A DNA stretch of 64,000 bases from Aurantimonas coralicida_A (GTDB lineage Bacteria > Pseudomonadota > Alphaproteobacteria > Rhizobiales > Rhizobiaceae). Position numbers and translations under genes: made by a program. Location of the stretch: NCBI RefSeq assembly GCF_036016755.1, contig NZ_JAYXIH010000024.1:1-64000 (forward strand), given 5' to 3'. Positions 28,150-35,904 of the stretch are shown here, piece by piece (the stretch's first letter is position 1; each line of letters starts with the position of its first letter). The notes below the pieces were generated by a model. That model was not told where the DNA came from, made no database searches, and was given only the letters and a program-made list of their open reading frames with translations.

Positions 28150-28781
28150 GGCACCAGCGCGAAGACGGCGATGAGGAGTTTCACTCCCAGATCGCCGAGC
28201 CCCCAGGACAACCAGCGCGGAGCTTCGGTGGCAAAAACGCCGAGAAGCGGAGCATTTTCCAACGCGAAGGGCTCGTTCGGCCCCAGGAACAGGAACACCG
28301 GCGCGAAGGCCACGGTGAAAAACACGAACGTATCGAGCACCGACCCCGAGATCGACGAGGCCGCCGGCGCCCGCCACCAGCTCGCCCCCCGCAACCGGTT
28401 GAAGACGGCGATGTCGAGCAACTGGGCCGCCAGGAACGCCGTGCCCGAGGCGATGGCGATGCGGAACAGGCGCTCGGCTGCTGTGGCGTAGCCGAGCAGG
28501 CCGAGATCGAACAGCAGCGGCGGCACCACGATCGAGCACAGCACCGCCATGGCAAAGCCCACATAGACGGCGCGCCGCGCCACCTGCGGGCCGTAGCGCC
28601 GGTTGGTGAGATCGGTGACCAGGAAGGCGAAGGGATAGACGAAGGCGCCCCAGGTCAGAATGTCCGCGAGTTGAAGCGAACCGAGCTGAGCAAAGAGGGG
28701 AAACTGCACGGCGATGTTCGCGGCGAGGACGATCGTCGTCATCGCCGCGACGGGCAGAAGATAGATTCGCAAGGGCTTCAT
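28098..28781 (-). CDS. yhhQ: Queuosine precursor transporter (YhhQ family)
   Basis: A 227-residue membrane protein of the VUT/COG1738 family, which imports queuosine precursors (preQ0/preQ1) for tRNA modification. Six membrane helices can be drawn, starting with IYLLPVAAMTTIVLAANIAV. Family marks include LTWGAFVYPFAFLVTDLTNRRYG and SGSVLDTFVFFTVAF. The start at 28781 directly follows an A-tract belonging to a candidate preQ1 aptamer, which fits the role. The frame is open further upstream but that overlaps rpmB and the leader. Confidence 0.9.
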   Translation of the reverse strand: MKPLRIYLLPVAAMTTIVLAANIAVQFPLFAQLGSLQLADILTWGAFVYPFAFLVTDLTNRRYGPQVARRAVYVGFAMAVLCSIVVPPLLFDLGLLGYATAAERLFRIAIASGTAFLAAQLLDIAVFNRLRGASWWRAPAASSISGSVLDTFVFFTVAFAPVFLFLGPNEPFALENAPLLGVFATEAPRWLSWGLGDLGVKLLIAVFALVPYRVIMQQFMPYRTAQA

Positions 28782-28809
28782 TTTTTTAACCTGGGTAATG
28801 GAACCAGTA
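28775..28809 (-). promoter_or_regulatory. Candidate preQ1-I riboswitch upstream of yhhQ
   Basis: On the minus strand the leader reads CTGG-TTCCATTAC-CCAG-GTTAAAAAAA and runs straight into the yhhQ ATG at 28781. The CTGG/CCAG stem (28804-28807 with 28791-28794), a short first loop, a C-rich 3' side and an A-rich tail that can dock in the stem match the layout of the small preQ1-I aptamer. The AGG that would serve as SD lies in the stem's 3' strand, so ligand binding could block ribosome access. The downstream gene carries a queuosine precursor, which supports the call. Not tested by covariance. Confidence 0.55.
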
Positions 28810-28881
28810 TGCCGGACGCGGGGCTCGCGACCGGTAAGGATCATCGCATGGCCCGGCCGCCTCGCGCGGCCGGCAACAGCC

Positions 28882-29178
28882 TTAGCTGGCCGCGGCTTCG
28901 GTCGCCTTCTTGGCGATCTGACGCTTGAGCAGGCGGGCACGCTGCGACAACTCGCCGGCGTCCGCCTTGAGCAGGAAGGCGTCGAGGCCGCCACGATGCT
29001 CGACCGAGCGCAGCGCATACGCCGAAACGCGCAGGCGATAGCGCTGTCCGAGCGAATCGGAGATCAGCGTGACGTTGCACAGATTCGGCAAGAACTTGCG
29101 ACGCGTCCTGTTGTTCGCGTGGCTGACATTGTTGCCTGACTGGACAGCTTTTCCAGTGAGTTCGCAGGTGCGTGACAT
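28882..29178 (-). CDS. rpmB: 50S ribosomal protein L28
   Basis: A 98-residue L28 protein of the large ribosomal subunit. It starts SRTCELTGKAVQSGNNVSHA and has RRKFLPNLCNVTLISDSLGQ and the basic C-terminal helix, as in other alphaproteobacteria. AAAGGTGAT lies ahead of the ATG. It stands alone upstream of yhhQ, the usual L28 position in Rhizobiales near cobT and a DUF3108 gene. Confidence 0.97.
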   Translation of the reverse strand: MSRTCELTGKAVQSGNNVSHANNRTRRKFLPNLCNVTLISDSLGQRYRLRVSAYALRSVEHRGGLDAFLLKADAGELSQRARLLKRQIAKKATEAAAS

Positions 29179-29227
29179 CGGATCACCTTTCAGATTAACG
29201 TAACACCCGATCCGGGCGCGCCGCCGC

Positions 29228-29330
29228 TAGAGCGCCGTGCGTCCATCCGGACGCACAAAGGACGCTCTACCACTTTGATTGAGCATCGGAATGACCCAAA
29301 AACCGGATTCCACTTTTTGGTCCGATGCTC
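29228..29330 (-). repeat. Composite palindromic repeat A-B (copy 2)
   Basis: Palindrome B at 29228-29269 has arms TAGAGCG / CGCTCTA and inner GTGCGTCC / GGACGCAC. An 11-base linker follows, then palindrome A at 29281-29330 with perfect ends GAGCATCGGA / TCCGATGCTC and core GGATTCCACTTTTTGG. It is in the opposite orientation to copies 1 and 3. It fills much of the 331-bp gap between rpmB and the DUF3108 gene; the rest of that gap holds nothing I recognise. Confidence 0.88.
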
Positions 29331-29509
29331 TAAACGGCGCGATCATCGCTGTCGGGCAAGACCGGAAATTCGACCGGCTCTATAGGCCGCGCGAAGGAAT
29401 GCGTCAAGCCGTTACAACTTTGCGGGATCGCACTCCCGCGCCACAAAAGCGCACTGATCGCACTGTCACGGCTGCGTCAACGATTTTTCTCAGCCTTGAA
29501 GGCAAACCG

Positions 29510-30298
29510 ATGACACTGAAACAGCTTCTTCTCGGCGTCGCGATACTGGCCGGGGTCCATGCGATCGGCCCGGCCGATGCCACGACCGATCGCCAGACGG
29601 TGACGACACAATACGGCATGGCGGTCATCGGCCTCAAGATCGGCAAGGCATCCTTCGACACGGTGATCGACGGTGGCCGTTTTTCGGTCAAGGGCACCCT
29701 CTCCTCCGCCGGCCTCGGCAGTTTGGTCTCCGACACCGCCGGCACCAGCCGGGTCTCCGGTCGGGTAACCGGCAAGAGCTTTGCCCCCGACAGCTACGGA
29801 CTCGATTATTCGAGCGACGACAAGCGCTGGAAAAGCGAGGTCGCCTTCAGTGGTGGACGGGTCACCGCGGCGAGCGTCAGCCCGAAGCGCGAAAAGCCGA
29901 AGCCGAGCTACGTGCCGGTCAAGCGATCCCAACTCGCCGCCGTCGTCGACCCCTTGAGCGGCCTGATGATCAAGACGAGCGACGCCGCCTCCGTGTGCAA
30001 GCGAACCCTGCCCTTCTACGACGGCTGGTCGCGACTCGACCTGCGGCTTACGCCGGCCGGAACGAAGACCTATTCGATGCCCGGCTATTCCGGTCCGGCC
30101 ACGATCTGCAACGTCAAGATCCGGCCGGTCGGCGGCTATGACGCATCGTCGAAGGGCCTGACCTATCTGGCAAAGCAGACGATCCAGATCTGGTTCGCGC
30201 CGATCGCGCGCCCCGATCTTTTCGTGCCGGTCTACGCCCGCATCCCGACCCAGGTCGGATCCCTGACGCTGCAAGCGACCTCCGTGTCGGTGAAGTGA
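29510..30298 (+). CDS. DUF3108 domain periplasmic protein
   Basis: A 262-residue exported protein with a DUF3108 domain. The signal peptide is LLLGVAILAGVHAIGPADA. The domain begins TQYGMAVIGLKIGKASFDTVIDG and ends in KQTIQIWFAPIARPDLFVPVYARIPT. DUF3108 proteins are predicted beta-barrel or lipocalin-like periplasmic proteins without an agreed role. The start at 29510 has AAGG upstream; the upstream open frame runs through repeat copy 2 and is not coding. The rpmB-DUF3108 divergence is typical of the order. Confidence 0.85.
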   Translation: MTLKQLLLGVAILAGVHAIGPADATTDRQTVTTQYGMAVIGLKIGKASFDTVIDGGRFSVKGTLSSAGLGSLVSDTAGTSRVSGRVTGKSFAPDSYGLDYSSDDKRWKSEVAFSGGRVTAASVSPKREKPKPSYVPVKRSQLAAVVDPLSGLMIKTSDAASVCKRTLPFYDGWSRLDLRLTPAGTKTYSMPGYSGPATICNVKIRPVGGYDASSKGLTYLAKQTIQIWFAPIARPDLFVPVYARIPTQVGSLTLQATSVSVK

Positions 30299-30373
30299 CC
30301 GTCAGAGCCTTGTTCCTGAGCACCGCATTGACCGGATAACGGCCTGCCGCCCATAAGCACGCGTCGATACGGA

Positions 30374-31255
30374 TTGTGGGACGCGGGTTTGGGAACTTTT
30401 CTGGGCTTTTCGGCGGTGCTGATGTGGTCGCTGCTGGCGCTTTTGACGGCCCGCAGCGGCGCGGTGCCGCCGTTTCAGCTCGCCGCCATGACGTTCGTCA
30501 TTGCCACTCTCGTCGGTCTTGTCGCAATGAAAGCCCGCGGAACCGGGATGGCGGTGTTCCGGCAACCGCTGGCCGTCTGGATTCTCGGCGTAGGCGGGCT
30601 GTTCGGCTATCACGCGCTCTATTTCGCCGCCCTGCGCAATGCCCCGACGGCCGAGGCGAGCCTGATCGCCTATCTCTGGCCGCTGTTCATCGTGCTCGGC
30701 TCTGCCATGCTTCCCGGCGAGCGGCTGCGCTGGTTTCACGCAGCGGGCGCCTTCCTCGGCCTTGCCGGCGCGGCGCTGATTGTCACCGGTGGCGGCGCCA
30801 TCGCCTTTTCGCCCGACTACGTCTTTGGTTATGCGCTGGCCGGGCTCTGCGCCCTCACCTGGTCGAGCTATTCCCTGCTGTCGCGCCGCTTCGGCACTGT
30901 TCCGAGCGACGTCGTCACCGGTTTCTGCGCAGGAACGGCGGTGCTCTCGCTGATCGCTCACCTCATCTTCGAGGCAACCGTCTGGCCGCAGACCTCCGGC
31001 GAATGGCTGGCCGTCCTCCTGCTGGGGCTGCTGCCGGTCGGCGGCGCCTTCTATGTTTGGGACCACGGCGTCAAGCACGGCAACATCCAGATCATCGGCG
31101 CGTCGAGCTATGCCGCGCCGCTCCTGTCGACGCTGGTCCTGGTCGCGGCGGGGGAAGCGGCCCTGACTGGCGCAATCGTCGCGGCCGCCGTGCTGATCAC
31201 CCTCGGCGCCTGCCTCGCGGCGCTGCCGCTGTTTCGGCGGCTGCTGCCAAACTGA
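30374..31255 (+). CDS. EamA/DMT family transporter
   Basis: A 293-residue inner-membrane transporter of the drug/metabolite superfamily with two EamA repeats and ten helices, for example FLGFSAVLMWSLLALLT, YVFGYALAGLCALTWSSYSL and VVAAAVLITLGACLAALPLF. HALYFAALRNAPTAEASLIA and the second-repeat HGNIQIIGASSYAAPLLSTL are the paired signature segments; this resembles the YddG-like aromatic amino-acid exporters, but the substrate is a guess. The start is not certain: no ATG fits, a TTG at 30374 is used here and a TTG at 30389 is possible. Confidence 0.82.
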   Translation: MWDAGLGTFLGFSAVLMWSLLALLTARSGAVPPFQLAAMTFVIATLVGLVAMKARGTGMAVFRQPLAVWILGVGGLFGYHALYFAALRNAPTAEASLIAYLWPLFIVLGSAMLPGERLRWFHAAGAFLGLAGAALIVTGGGAIAFSPDYVFGYALAGLCALTWSSYSLLSRRFGTVPSDVVTGFCAGTAVLSLIAHLIFEATVWPQTSGEWLAVLLLGLLPVGGAFYVWDHGVKHGNIQIIGASSYAAPLLSTLVLVAAGEAALTGAIVAAAVLITLGACLAALPLFRRLLPN

Positions 31256-31267
31256 TCGCCAGTGATT

Positions 31268-31294
31268 GTGAACGGCGCACAACGGCGCGTTCAC
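31268..31294 (+). terminator. Hairpin after the EamA gene
   Basis: GTGAAC / GTTCAC outer arms with inner GCGC pairing, 13 bases past the EamA stop and before the curlin gene. No T-run; a weak terminator at best. Confidence 0.35.
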
Positions 31295-31376
31295 GACCGG
31301 ATCACCCGCGATTTCCTACACATCATCCATCGTCATCGGACGCCACTTCTGGACGTCGCAACGAAGGAAGACTGCA

Positions 31377-31883
31377 ATGAAGCGCCTGATTATCACTGCC
31401 GCCGCCCTCGCCAGCCTGTTCTCCGCCGCCACCTTGGATATCGCCTCGGCCGGCAGCCGCACCGTCGTCAACCAGTCCGGTTGGGGCAATGGCGCCGCGA
31501 TCAGCCAGGACGGCTCGTCCAGCGTGATCTTCCAGACCCAGCGTGGTCGGCGCAACGACGTCAGAACCATACAGAAGGGGAACCGCAACTACTCCGACAC
31601 CTTCCAGCGCGGCCGCTCCAACCGGGCATTCACCGACCAGCTTGGCGCGCGCAACGAGGTCGTGATCGGCCAGGAGGGCAGCCGCAACTATGGTGAGATC
31701 ACCCAGACCGGGCGCGGCAACATCGCCGGGGCCGCGCAAATGGGCAGCGACAACGAGGCCATGATCCAGCAGAGCGGCAGCAATAACGCCGCCGCGACCA
31801 TCCAGGTCGGCAGCGGCCAGAGCACCAGCATCGTCCAGAGTGGCGGAAACAATATCTCCGTCGTGATCCAGGGACGCCGCTGA
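31377..31883 (+). CDS. Curlin-repeat amyloid subunit (CsgA/CsgB-like)
   Basis: A 168-residue secreted curlin protein, the type that polymerises into extracellular amyloid fibres in biofilms. A signal peptide (LIITAAALASLFSAATLDIASA) is followed by about six degenerate curlin repeats of the S-x5-Q-x4-N-x5-Q kind, such as VVNQSGWGNGAAISQDGSS, RNEVVIGQEGSRNYGEITQ and NEAMIQQSGSNNAAATIQ. Whether it is the major fibre (CsgA) or nucleator (CsgB) cannot be told. GGAAGA lies ahead of the ATG. The csgH-like gene follows after 71 bp; csgG/E/F are not in the window. Confidence 0.88.
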   Translation: MKRLIITAAALASLFSAATLDIASAGSRTVVNQSGWGNGAAISQDGSSSVIFQTQRGRRNDVRTIQKGNRNYSDTFQRGRSNRAFTDQLGARNEVVIGQEGSRNYGEITQTGRGNIAGAAQMGSDNEAMIQQSGSNNAAATIQVGSGQSTSIVQSGGNNISVVIQGRR

Positions 31884-31954
31884 TCCCGCGTCACACGGGT
31901 GGAGGCGATCCGCTTCCACCCAGCCCGGCGAACGGACAACCATCGGAGACCAAA

Positions 31955-32332
31955 ATGTCCCTGCCATTGAAGACCGCAATCCTGACCGCCGCCCTCGCTC
32001 TCGTCGCCGGCTTCACCGCCTCGGCGCAGACCGAGAGAAGCGCCGATGCCGCCATCTCATGCAGGATCGAAAAGATCGAGGCCAGCGGCGGCGTTACCCT
32101 CAATGCCATCGCCGAAAGCCACAAGGCGATCGCGGGAACCTATCTGTTCGAGGTGCAAAAACGCGGTGGAGGCGGCATTTCGAGCTCCGCGCAAAGCGGC
32201 GATTTCCAGCTGAAAGCAGATGAAACCACGGTCTTGGGCGTGGTCGGCCTCGGCGGCTCGGACCGGTTGACCTATGATGCCGATCTCACGCTGACATCCT
32301 TCGACGGCAAGCTGCTTTGCCGTCACGACTGA
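31955..32332 (+). CDS. csgH: CsgH-like curli assembly chaperone
   Basis: A 125-residue exported protein matching the alphaproteobacterial CsgH type, a periplasmic beta-sandwich that prevents premature curli polymerisation. The signal peptide is AILTAALALVAGFTASAQ. Two cysteines (AISCRIEKIEAS and KLLCRHD) can bridge the first and last strands, and GTYLFEVQKRGGGGISSSAQ and SGDFQLKADETTVLG follow the family pattern. The neighbouring curlin gene makes the assignment firm. Confidence 0.82.
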   Translation: MSLPLKTAILTAALALVAGFTASAQTERSADAAISCRIEKIEASGGVTLNAIAESHKAIAGTYLFEVQKRGGGGISSSAQSGDFQLKADETTVLGVVGLGGSDRLTYDADLTLTSFDGKLLCRHD

Positions 32333-32353
32333 TACCAACCTGCGGTGATAGGT

Positions 32354-32382
32354 CGGCTCCGAGTTGGTTCGGCCCGGAGCCG
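32354..32382. terminator. Hairpin between convergent csgH and cupin genes
   Basis: Perfect 8-bp stem CGGCTCCG / CGGAGCCG with a 13-base loop in the 54-bp gap between two convergent genes, five bases from the cupin stop. It could end both transcripts; no clear T-run. Confidence 0.45.
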
Positions 32383-32386
32383 GCGA

Positions 32387-32839
32387 TCAGTCCTTGGCGG
32401 TCTCGCGCGGCGTCGGCCGCCAGTCCTTCGGCGCCATCTCGAACGATTTGAACGTAAAGCCCGGCGCGACCGTGCAGCCGACCAGCGTGTATTCGCCAAG
32501 GCTCGTCGCGGTCTGCCACCAGCCGGCGGGCACGACGAATTGCGGCGATTCATGTTCGCCGACATCCGGGCCGAGGCGATGGGACGACGCCGCGTGGCCG
32601 TCTTCCGACACCGTAATCACCAGCGGCGCGCCGCCATACCAGTGCCAGACCTCGACGGCGTCCTTGACCCGATGCCATTGCGACGTCTCGCCTTCCTCCA
32701 GCAGATAGTAGATCGCCGTCGAGCGGGCCCGACCCTTGCCCTTCGCCGGTTCGTCGCGAAAGGTTTCGCGATACCAGCCGCCTTCGGGATGCGGTTTCAG
32801 GTCGAGCGTTTTGACGATTTTCAGGGCGGCCGAACTCAT
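32387..32839 (-). CDS. Cupin family protein (DUF985)
   Basis: A 150-residue single-domain cupin of the DUF985 (cupin_5) type. The family pattern is LKPHPEGGWYRETFRD, STAIYYLLEEGETSQWHRVKDA, EVWHWYGGAPL and PQFVVPAGWWQTATS. Substrate and metal are unknown. Its ATG overlaps the gloB stop by one base (TGATG), so the two are coupled. Confidence 0.88.
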   Translation of the reverse strand: MSSAALKIVKTLDLKPHPEGGWYRETFRDEPAKGKGRARSTAIYYLLEEGETSQWHRVKDAVEVWHWYGGAPLVITVSEDGHAASSHRLGPDVGEHESPQFVVPAGWWQTATSLGEYTLVGCTVAPGFTFKSFEMAPKDWRPTPRETAKD

Positions 32840-33609
32840 CAGTATTGATCCCTCTTCTTGCGGATGGCGGCGAACACGTCGGCGGGCTCGGCATCCGCCA
32901 TGCCCATCGCTTGCATCAGCGCCGGGTCGTCGGCGCGCAGAAACGGATTGGTCTTTTTCTCGCGCCCGAGCGAGACCGGCAGCGTCGGCTTGCCGTCGGC
33001 CCGCAGCGCCGCGACCTCCCGCGCCCGCTCTTGCAAGGCGGAATTGTCCGGATCGACGTCCATGGCGCATTTGGCGTTGGTGGCGGTGTATTCGTGGCCG
33101 CAATACAGCATCGTCTCGTCGGGCAGCGCCCTGAGGCGCTTCAGCGACTCCCACATCATCGCCGCATCGCCCTCGAACAGCCGGCCGCAGCCGAGCGAGA
33201 ACAGCGCATCGGCGGCGAAGACGGCCTTGGCGTCTGGCAGATAATAGGAGATTTCGCCGAGCGTATGCCCCGGCGTATCGATCGCCTCGACGCGAATCCC
33301 GCCCAGTTCGAACGTATCGCCGCCGGAGACCGACCGGTCGATGCCGGGGATCTTCGCCCGCTCCTTTTCCGGGCCGATGATCTCGACCCCGAACCGCGCC
33401 TTCAACGCCTCGTTCGCCGCGACATGGTCGCCGTGGTGATGCGTCGTCAGGATATGGGTGAGATTCCAGCCGGCCTTCGTGAGTTCGGCGAGGATCGGCG
33501 CCTCCTCCGGCGCGTCGATGGCGATCGTCGTGCCGCTGTCCTTGGCGTGGACGAGCACGCCGAAATTGTCGCCGCGGCAAACGAATTGACGAATTTCGAT
33601 CTCGGCCAT
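32839..33609 (-). CDS. gloB: Hydroxyacylglutathione hydrolase (glyoxalase II)
   Basis: GloB hydrolyses S-D-lactoylglutathione to D-lactate and glutathione, the second step of methylglyoxal detoxification. The protein has 256 residues. The metallo-beta-lactamase motif THHHGDH lies at about 56-62, followed by DTPGHTLGEISYYL, FAADALFSLGCGRLFEGD, and YCGHEYT with the glyoxalase II C-terminal helices (KKTNPFLRADDP). The start at 33609 has GAAGGGAAG upstream. No glyoxalase I gene of the classic kind is adjacent. Confidence 0.94.
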   Translation of the reverse strand: MAEIEIRQFVCRGDNFGVLVHAKDSGTTIAIDAPEEAPILAELTKAGWNLTHILTTHHHGDHVAANEALKARFGVEIIGPEKERAKIPGIDRSVSGGDTFELGGIRVEAIDTPGHTLGEISYYLPDAKAVFAADALFSLGCGRLFEGDAAMMWESLKRLRALPDETMLYCGHEYTATNAKCAMDVDPDNSALQERAREVAALRADGKPTLPVSLGREKKTNPFLRADDPALMQAMGMADAEPADVFAAIRKKRDQY

Positions 33610-33784
33610 GGAGGTCTTCCCTTCATTGAATGCGGTGCATTGTCGAGTTAGGGCGCTGCGGCGCCATGTCAGCCGCCGGGCGCAGCCCCGCCGCCTCGCG
33701 AACGAACTGAGGCCGTTCCCCCGAAAGAGAGTTTCGACCCAGCTTCCGAGCGTCCTATAGTGGCTGTCCGATCCGTCGCAGCTG

Positions 33785-33888
33785 GAGCAGCGGACCAAAA
33801 AGTGGAATCCGGTTTTTGGATCATTCCGATGCGCAATCTAAATGTTAGAGCGTCCTTTGTGCGTCCGAACGGGCGCACGGCGCTCTAA
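33785..33888 (+). repeat. Composite palindromic repeat A-B (copy 3)
   Basis: Palindrome A at about 33785-33834 (core GGACCAAAAAGTGGAATCCGG, its left end eroded), a 10-base linker, then palindrome B at 33845-33888 with perfect outer arms TTAGAGCG / CGCTCTAA. Orientation is opposite to copy 2. It occupies about a third of the 303-bp gap between gloB and the methyltransferase gene; the remainder has no visible gene. Confidence 0.85.
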
Positions 33889-33912
33889 GCGGCGAACAGG
33901 GAGCCGTCCACA

Positions 33913-34677
33913 CTGACCACCAATGCCGACATCGTCGACCTTCGCGACTTCTACGCCTCGCCCCTGGGTCTTGCGGCCGCGCGCGCCGTATCGCTGGCTT
34001 TGACGCCGTTGTGGCGGCCGATCTCGGACGAGCGGCTGGTCGGGCTCGGCTATGCCGTGCCCTATATCGACCGCTTCGCCGCCGATGCCGAGCGGGCCTT
34101 CGCCTTCATGCCGGCCGCGCAGGGCGCGCAGAACTGGCCGATGGGCGCCGCGTCGCTGTCGGCTCTGGTTGGCGTCGAGGATCTGCCGCTCGGCGACGCC
34201 TCGGTCGACCGCGTCCTCATCATCCATGCGCTGGAATTCGCCGAAAGCCCGGAAGCCATGCTGAGCGAGGTCTGGCGGGTGCTGGCGCCGGGCGGGCGCA
34301 TCGTCATTGTCGCGCCGCACCGGCGCGGCGTCTGGGCGCGCTTCGAGCACACGCCGTTCGGTTCGGGCCGGCCGTGGTCGCGGGGTCAGCTCACGCGGCT
34401 CCTGCGCGGCGCGATGTTCACGCCGTCCGCCTGGGCCGAGGCGCTCTTGTTTCCGCCGTTCCGGCGTCGCTCGCTGCTTGGCTTCGCCGCGCCGCTCGAA
34501 CGCCTCGGCCGCGACCTGTGGCCGCTCTTCGCGGGCGTCGTCGTCATCGAGGCGACCAAGCAGCTCTACCGGGGCGTTCCGGTGACCTCGACGGCCCGCG
34601 AGCGCCGCCGTGTGGTCAAGCCCGTGCTGGTCCCGGCCGGAGCGGGGGCGGGCGCCGGCGCACGGAGGGAGGCGTGA
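33913..34677 (+). CDS. SAM-dependent methyltransferase (type 11-like)
   Basis: A predicted methyltransferase of about 254 residues, function unknown. The conserved core is EDLPLGDASVDRVLIIHALEF and VWRVLAPGGRIVIVAPHRRG; motif I is degenerate (GYAVPYIDRF). An alphaproteobacterial-type N-terminus DIVDLRDFYASPLGLAAAR is encoded upstream of the first normal start (TTG at 34000), with no ATG, GTG or TTG in frame; a CTG at 33913 with AGGGAG ahead is the best start. It is divergent from gloB, a common arrangement in the order. Confidence 0.75.
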   Translation: MTTNADIVDLRDFYASPLGLAAARAVSLALTPLWRPISDERLVGLGYAVPYIDRFAADAERAFAFMPAAQGAQNWPMGAASLSALVGVEDLPLGDASVDRVLIIHALEFAESPEAMLSEVWRVLAPGGRIVIVAPHRRGVWARFEHTPFGSGRPWSRGQLTRLLRGAMFTPSAWAEALLFPPFRRRSLLGFAAPLERLGRDLWPLFAGVVVIEATKQLYRGVPVTSTARERRRVVKPVLVPAGAGAGAGARREA

Positions 34678-34715
34678 TGGCATCGGCCGGATGCCCAAGG
34701 ACTACCCACGGCATC

Positions 34716-34744
34716 TTGACTGTATCTCAGTTGAGATACATCTT
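34716..34744 (+). promoter_or_regulatory. Promoter and palindromic operator of the relB/yafQ-type module
   Basis: A perfect palindrome TGTATCTCA-GT-TGAGATACA at 34721-34740, with the possible -35 TTGACT at 34716-34721 overlapping its left edge and a weak -10 near 34738-34744. It lies 26 bases before the antitoxin ATG. Antitoxins of this family usually repress their own operon from such a site. Confidence 0.7.
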
Positions 34745-34765
34745 GCTGGGATAGGAGACGATAGG

Positions 34766-35047
34766 ATGGCTGGACAGAGTTCGATGCTGCACGTCCGCGT
34801 GGACGACGAAACCAAGGAGAAGGCGACCGCTGCCCTTGGCGCCATGGGCCTTTCGGTCTCTGAGGGTGTCCGCATTTTCCTGCGTCGCGTGGTGGCCGAC
34901 CAGGCGTTTCCCCTGGAACTGAAGGTTCCGAATGATGAGACCCGTGCCGCGATGGCCGAGGCCGACGCGATCGTGGAAACGCGCCGGGCACGCTTTGCCA
35001 CCGCTGACGCGCTGATGGCCGACCTTGAAACGAACGGCGGCAAGTAA
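34766..35047 (+). CDS. RelB/DinJ-type antitoxin
   Basis: A 93-residue antitoxin of the RelB/DinJ family. The N-terminal ribbon-helix-helix is MLHVRVDDETKEKATAALGA-MGLSVSEGVRIFLRRVV, for binding DNA as a dimer; the C-terminal part, FPLELKVPNDETRAAMAEA and beyond, should wrap the toxin. AGGAG lies nine bases ahead of the ATG. The toxin gene starts inside its 3' end (23-bp overlap), and a palindromic operator lies upstream. Confidence 0.88.
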   Translation: MAGQSSMLHVRVDDETKEKATAALGAMGLSVSEGVRIFLRRVVADQAFPLELKVPNDETRAAMAEADAIVETRRARFATADALMADLETNGGK

Positions 35048-35342
35048 GCGGGCAAGGCCGCCGCGCGCGTCCGACTATACCCGCTCCTTCCTCAAGGACT
35101 GGGAGCGCTTGTCGCGCTCCGGCCGTTACGACATGGGCCGGCTCAAGGAAGCGATGCTGCAGTTGATCGCCAATGACGGACCGCTCGGACCGGAATGGCG
35201 TGATCACCCGCTGAAAGGCGGGTGGGAAGGACATCGCGAATGCCATATCGGCGGCGATTTCCTGCTCGTCTACAAGCTCGACCAAAGCGGCCTCATCGTT
35301 TTCGTCCGCTCCGGCACGCATACGGAGCTGTTCGACGAGTAA
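35025..35342 (+). CDS. YafQ/RelE-type mRNA interferase toxin
   Basis: A 105-residue toxin of the RelE/ParE superfamily, YafQ type, which cuts mRNA on the ribosome. The family C-terminal pattern is clear: HPLKGGWEGHRECHIGGDFLL-VYKL, then LIVFVRSGTHTELF. The histidines and the C-terminal Phe of YafQ-like active sites are kept. The start is a TTG within the antitoxin gene; no ATG fits before the conserved DYTRSFLKDWERL. Confidence 0.86.
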   Translation: MKRTAASKRARPPRASDYTRSFLKDWERLSRSGRYDMGRLKEAMLQLIANDGPLGPEWRDHPLKGGWEGHRECHIGGDFLLVYKLDQSGLIVFVRSGTHTELFDE

Positions 35343-35904
35343 CGCGGCAAGCTCCGCTCATCGAAGCGATGGTGAGAGGACCAAAGGGCCGCCTCGGCAA
35401 GCGGAGATACCGCGGAGGTGGCCATTCTGATTCAAGCGGCCGAAATCGCCCCCTTCGTGCACGCAATGACACTGGCTGGTTCGAACGGTTTGCAGACTGT
35501 TCTTTCGGCCCGACAGCTTCCGACTTGAGCCCTAAGCCGACAACTTCCGGTCGGCCGTTTTCATCACGCCCGGACACCGCATGCTCGGACCGGTCCAATA
35601 TTCTGTCCATCCGGACTGTCACCGTCTGCTCAGAATTCTCACCTCACCTGCTTACCCCTTCCAAACGGAAGACGCTCGCGGGCTTGCAGCGTAACCCCAC
35701 TACCGCCGGTAGGGACTCCTATCCCTGAGAACGCAAAATATTTCGCAGGAAAGCAATAAAACGCAATGGCGCTAAAGTCCGCGAGGCTGCCATGATCGGT
35801 TAGAGCGCTCCTCGCCATTTGCTGCTGGCCAGCGGATGTCTGCTCGCAAGCCGGGGGCAAGAAACTTCGAAAGGCAGGCTACTCCTGCCTCCCTCAACCC
35901 ACGG

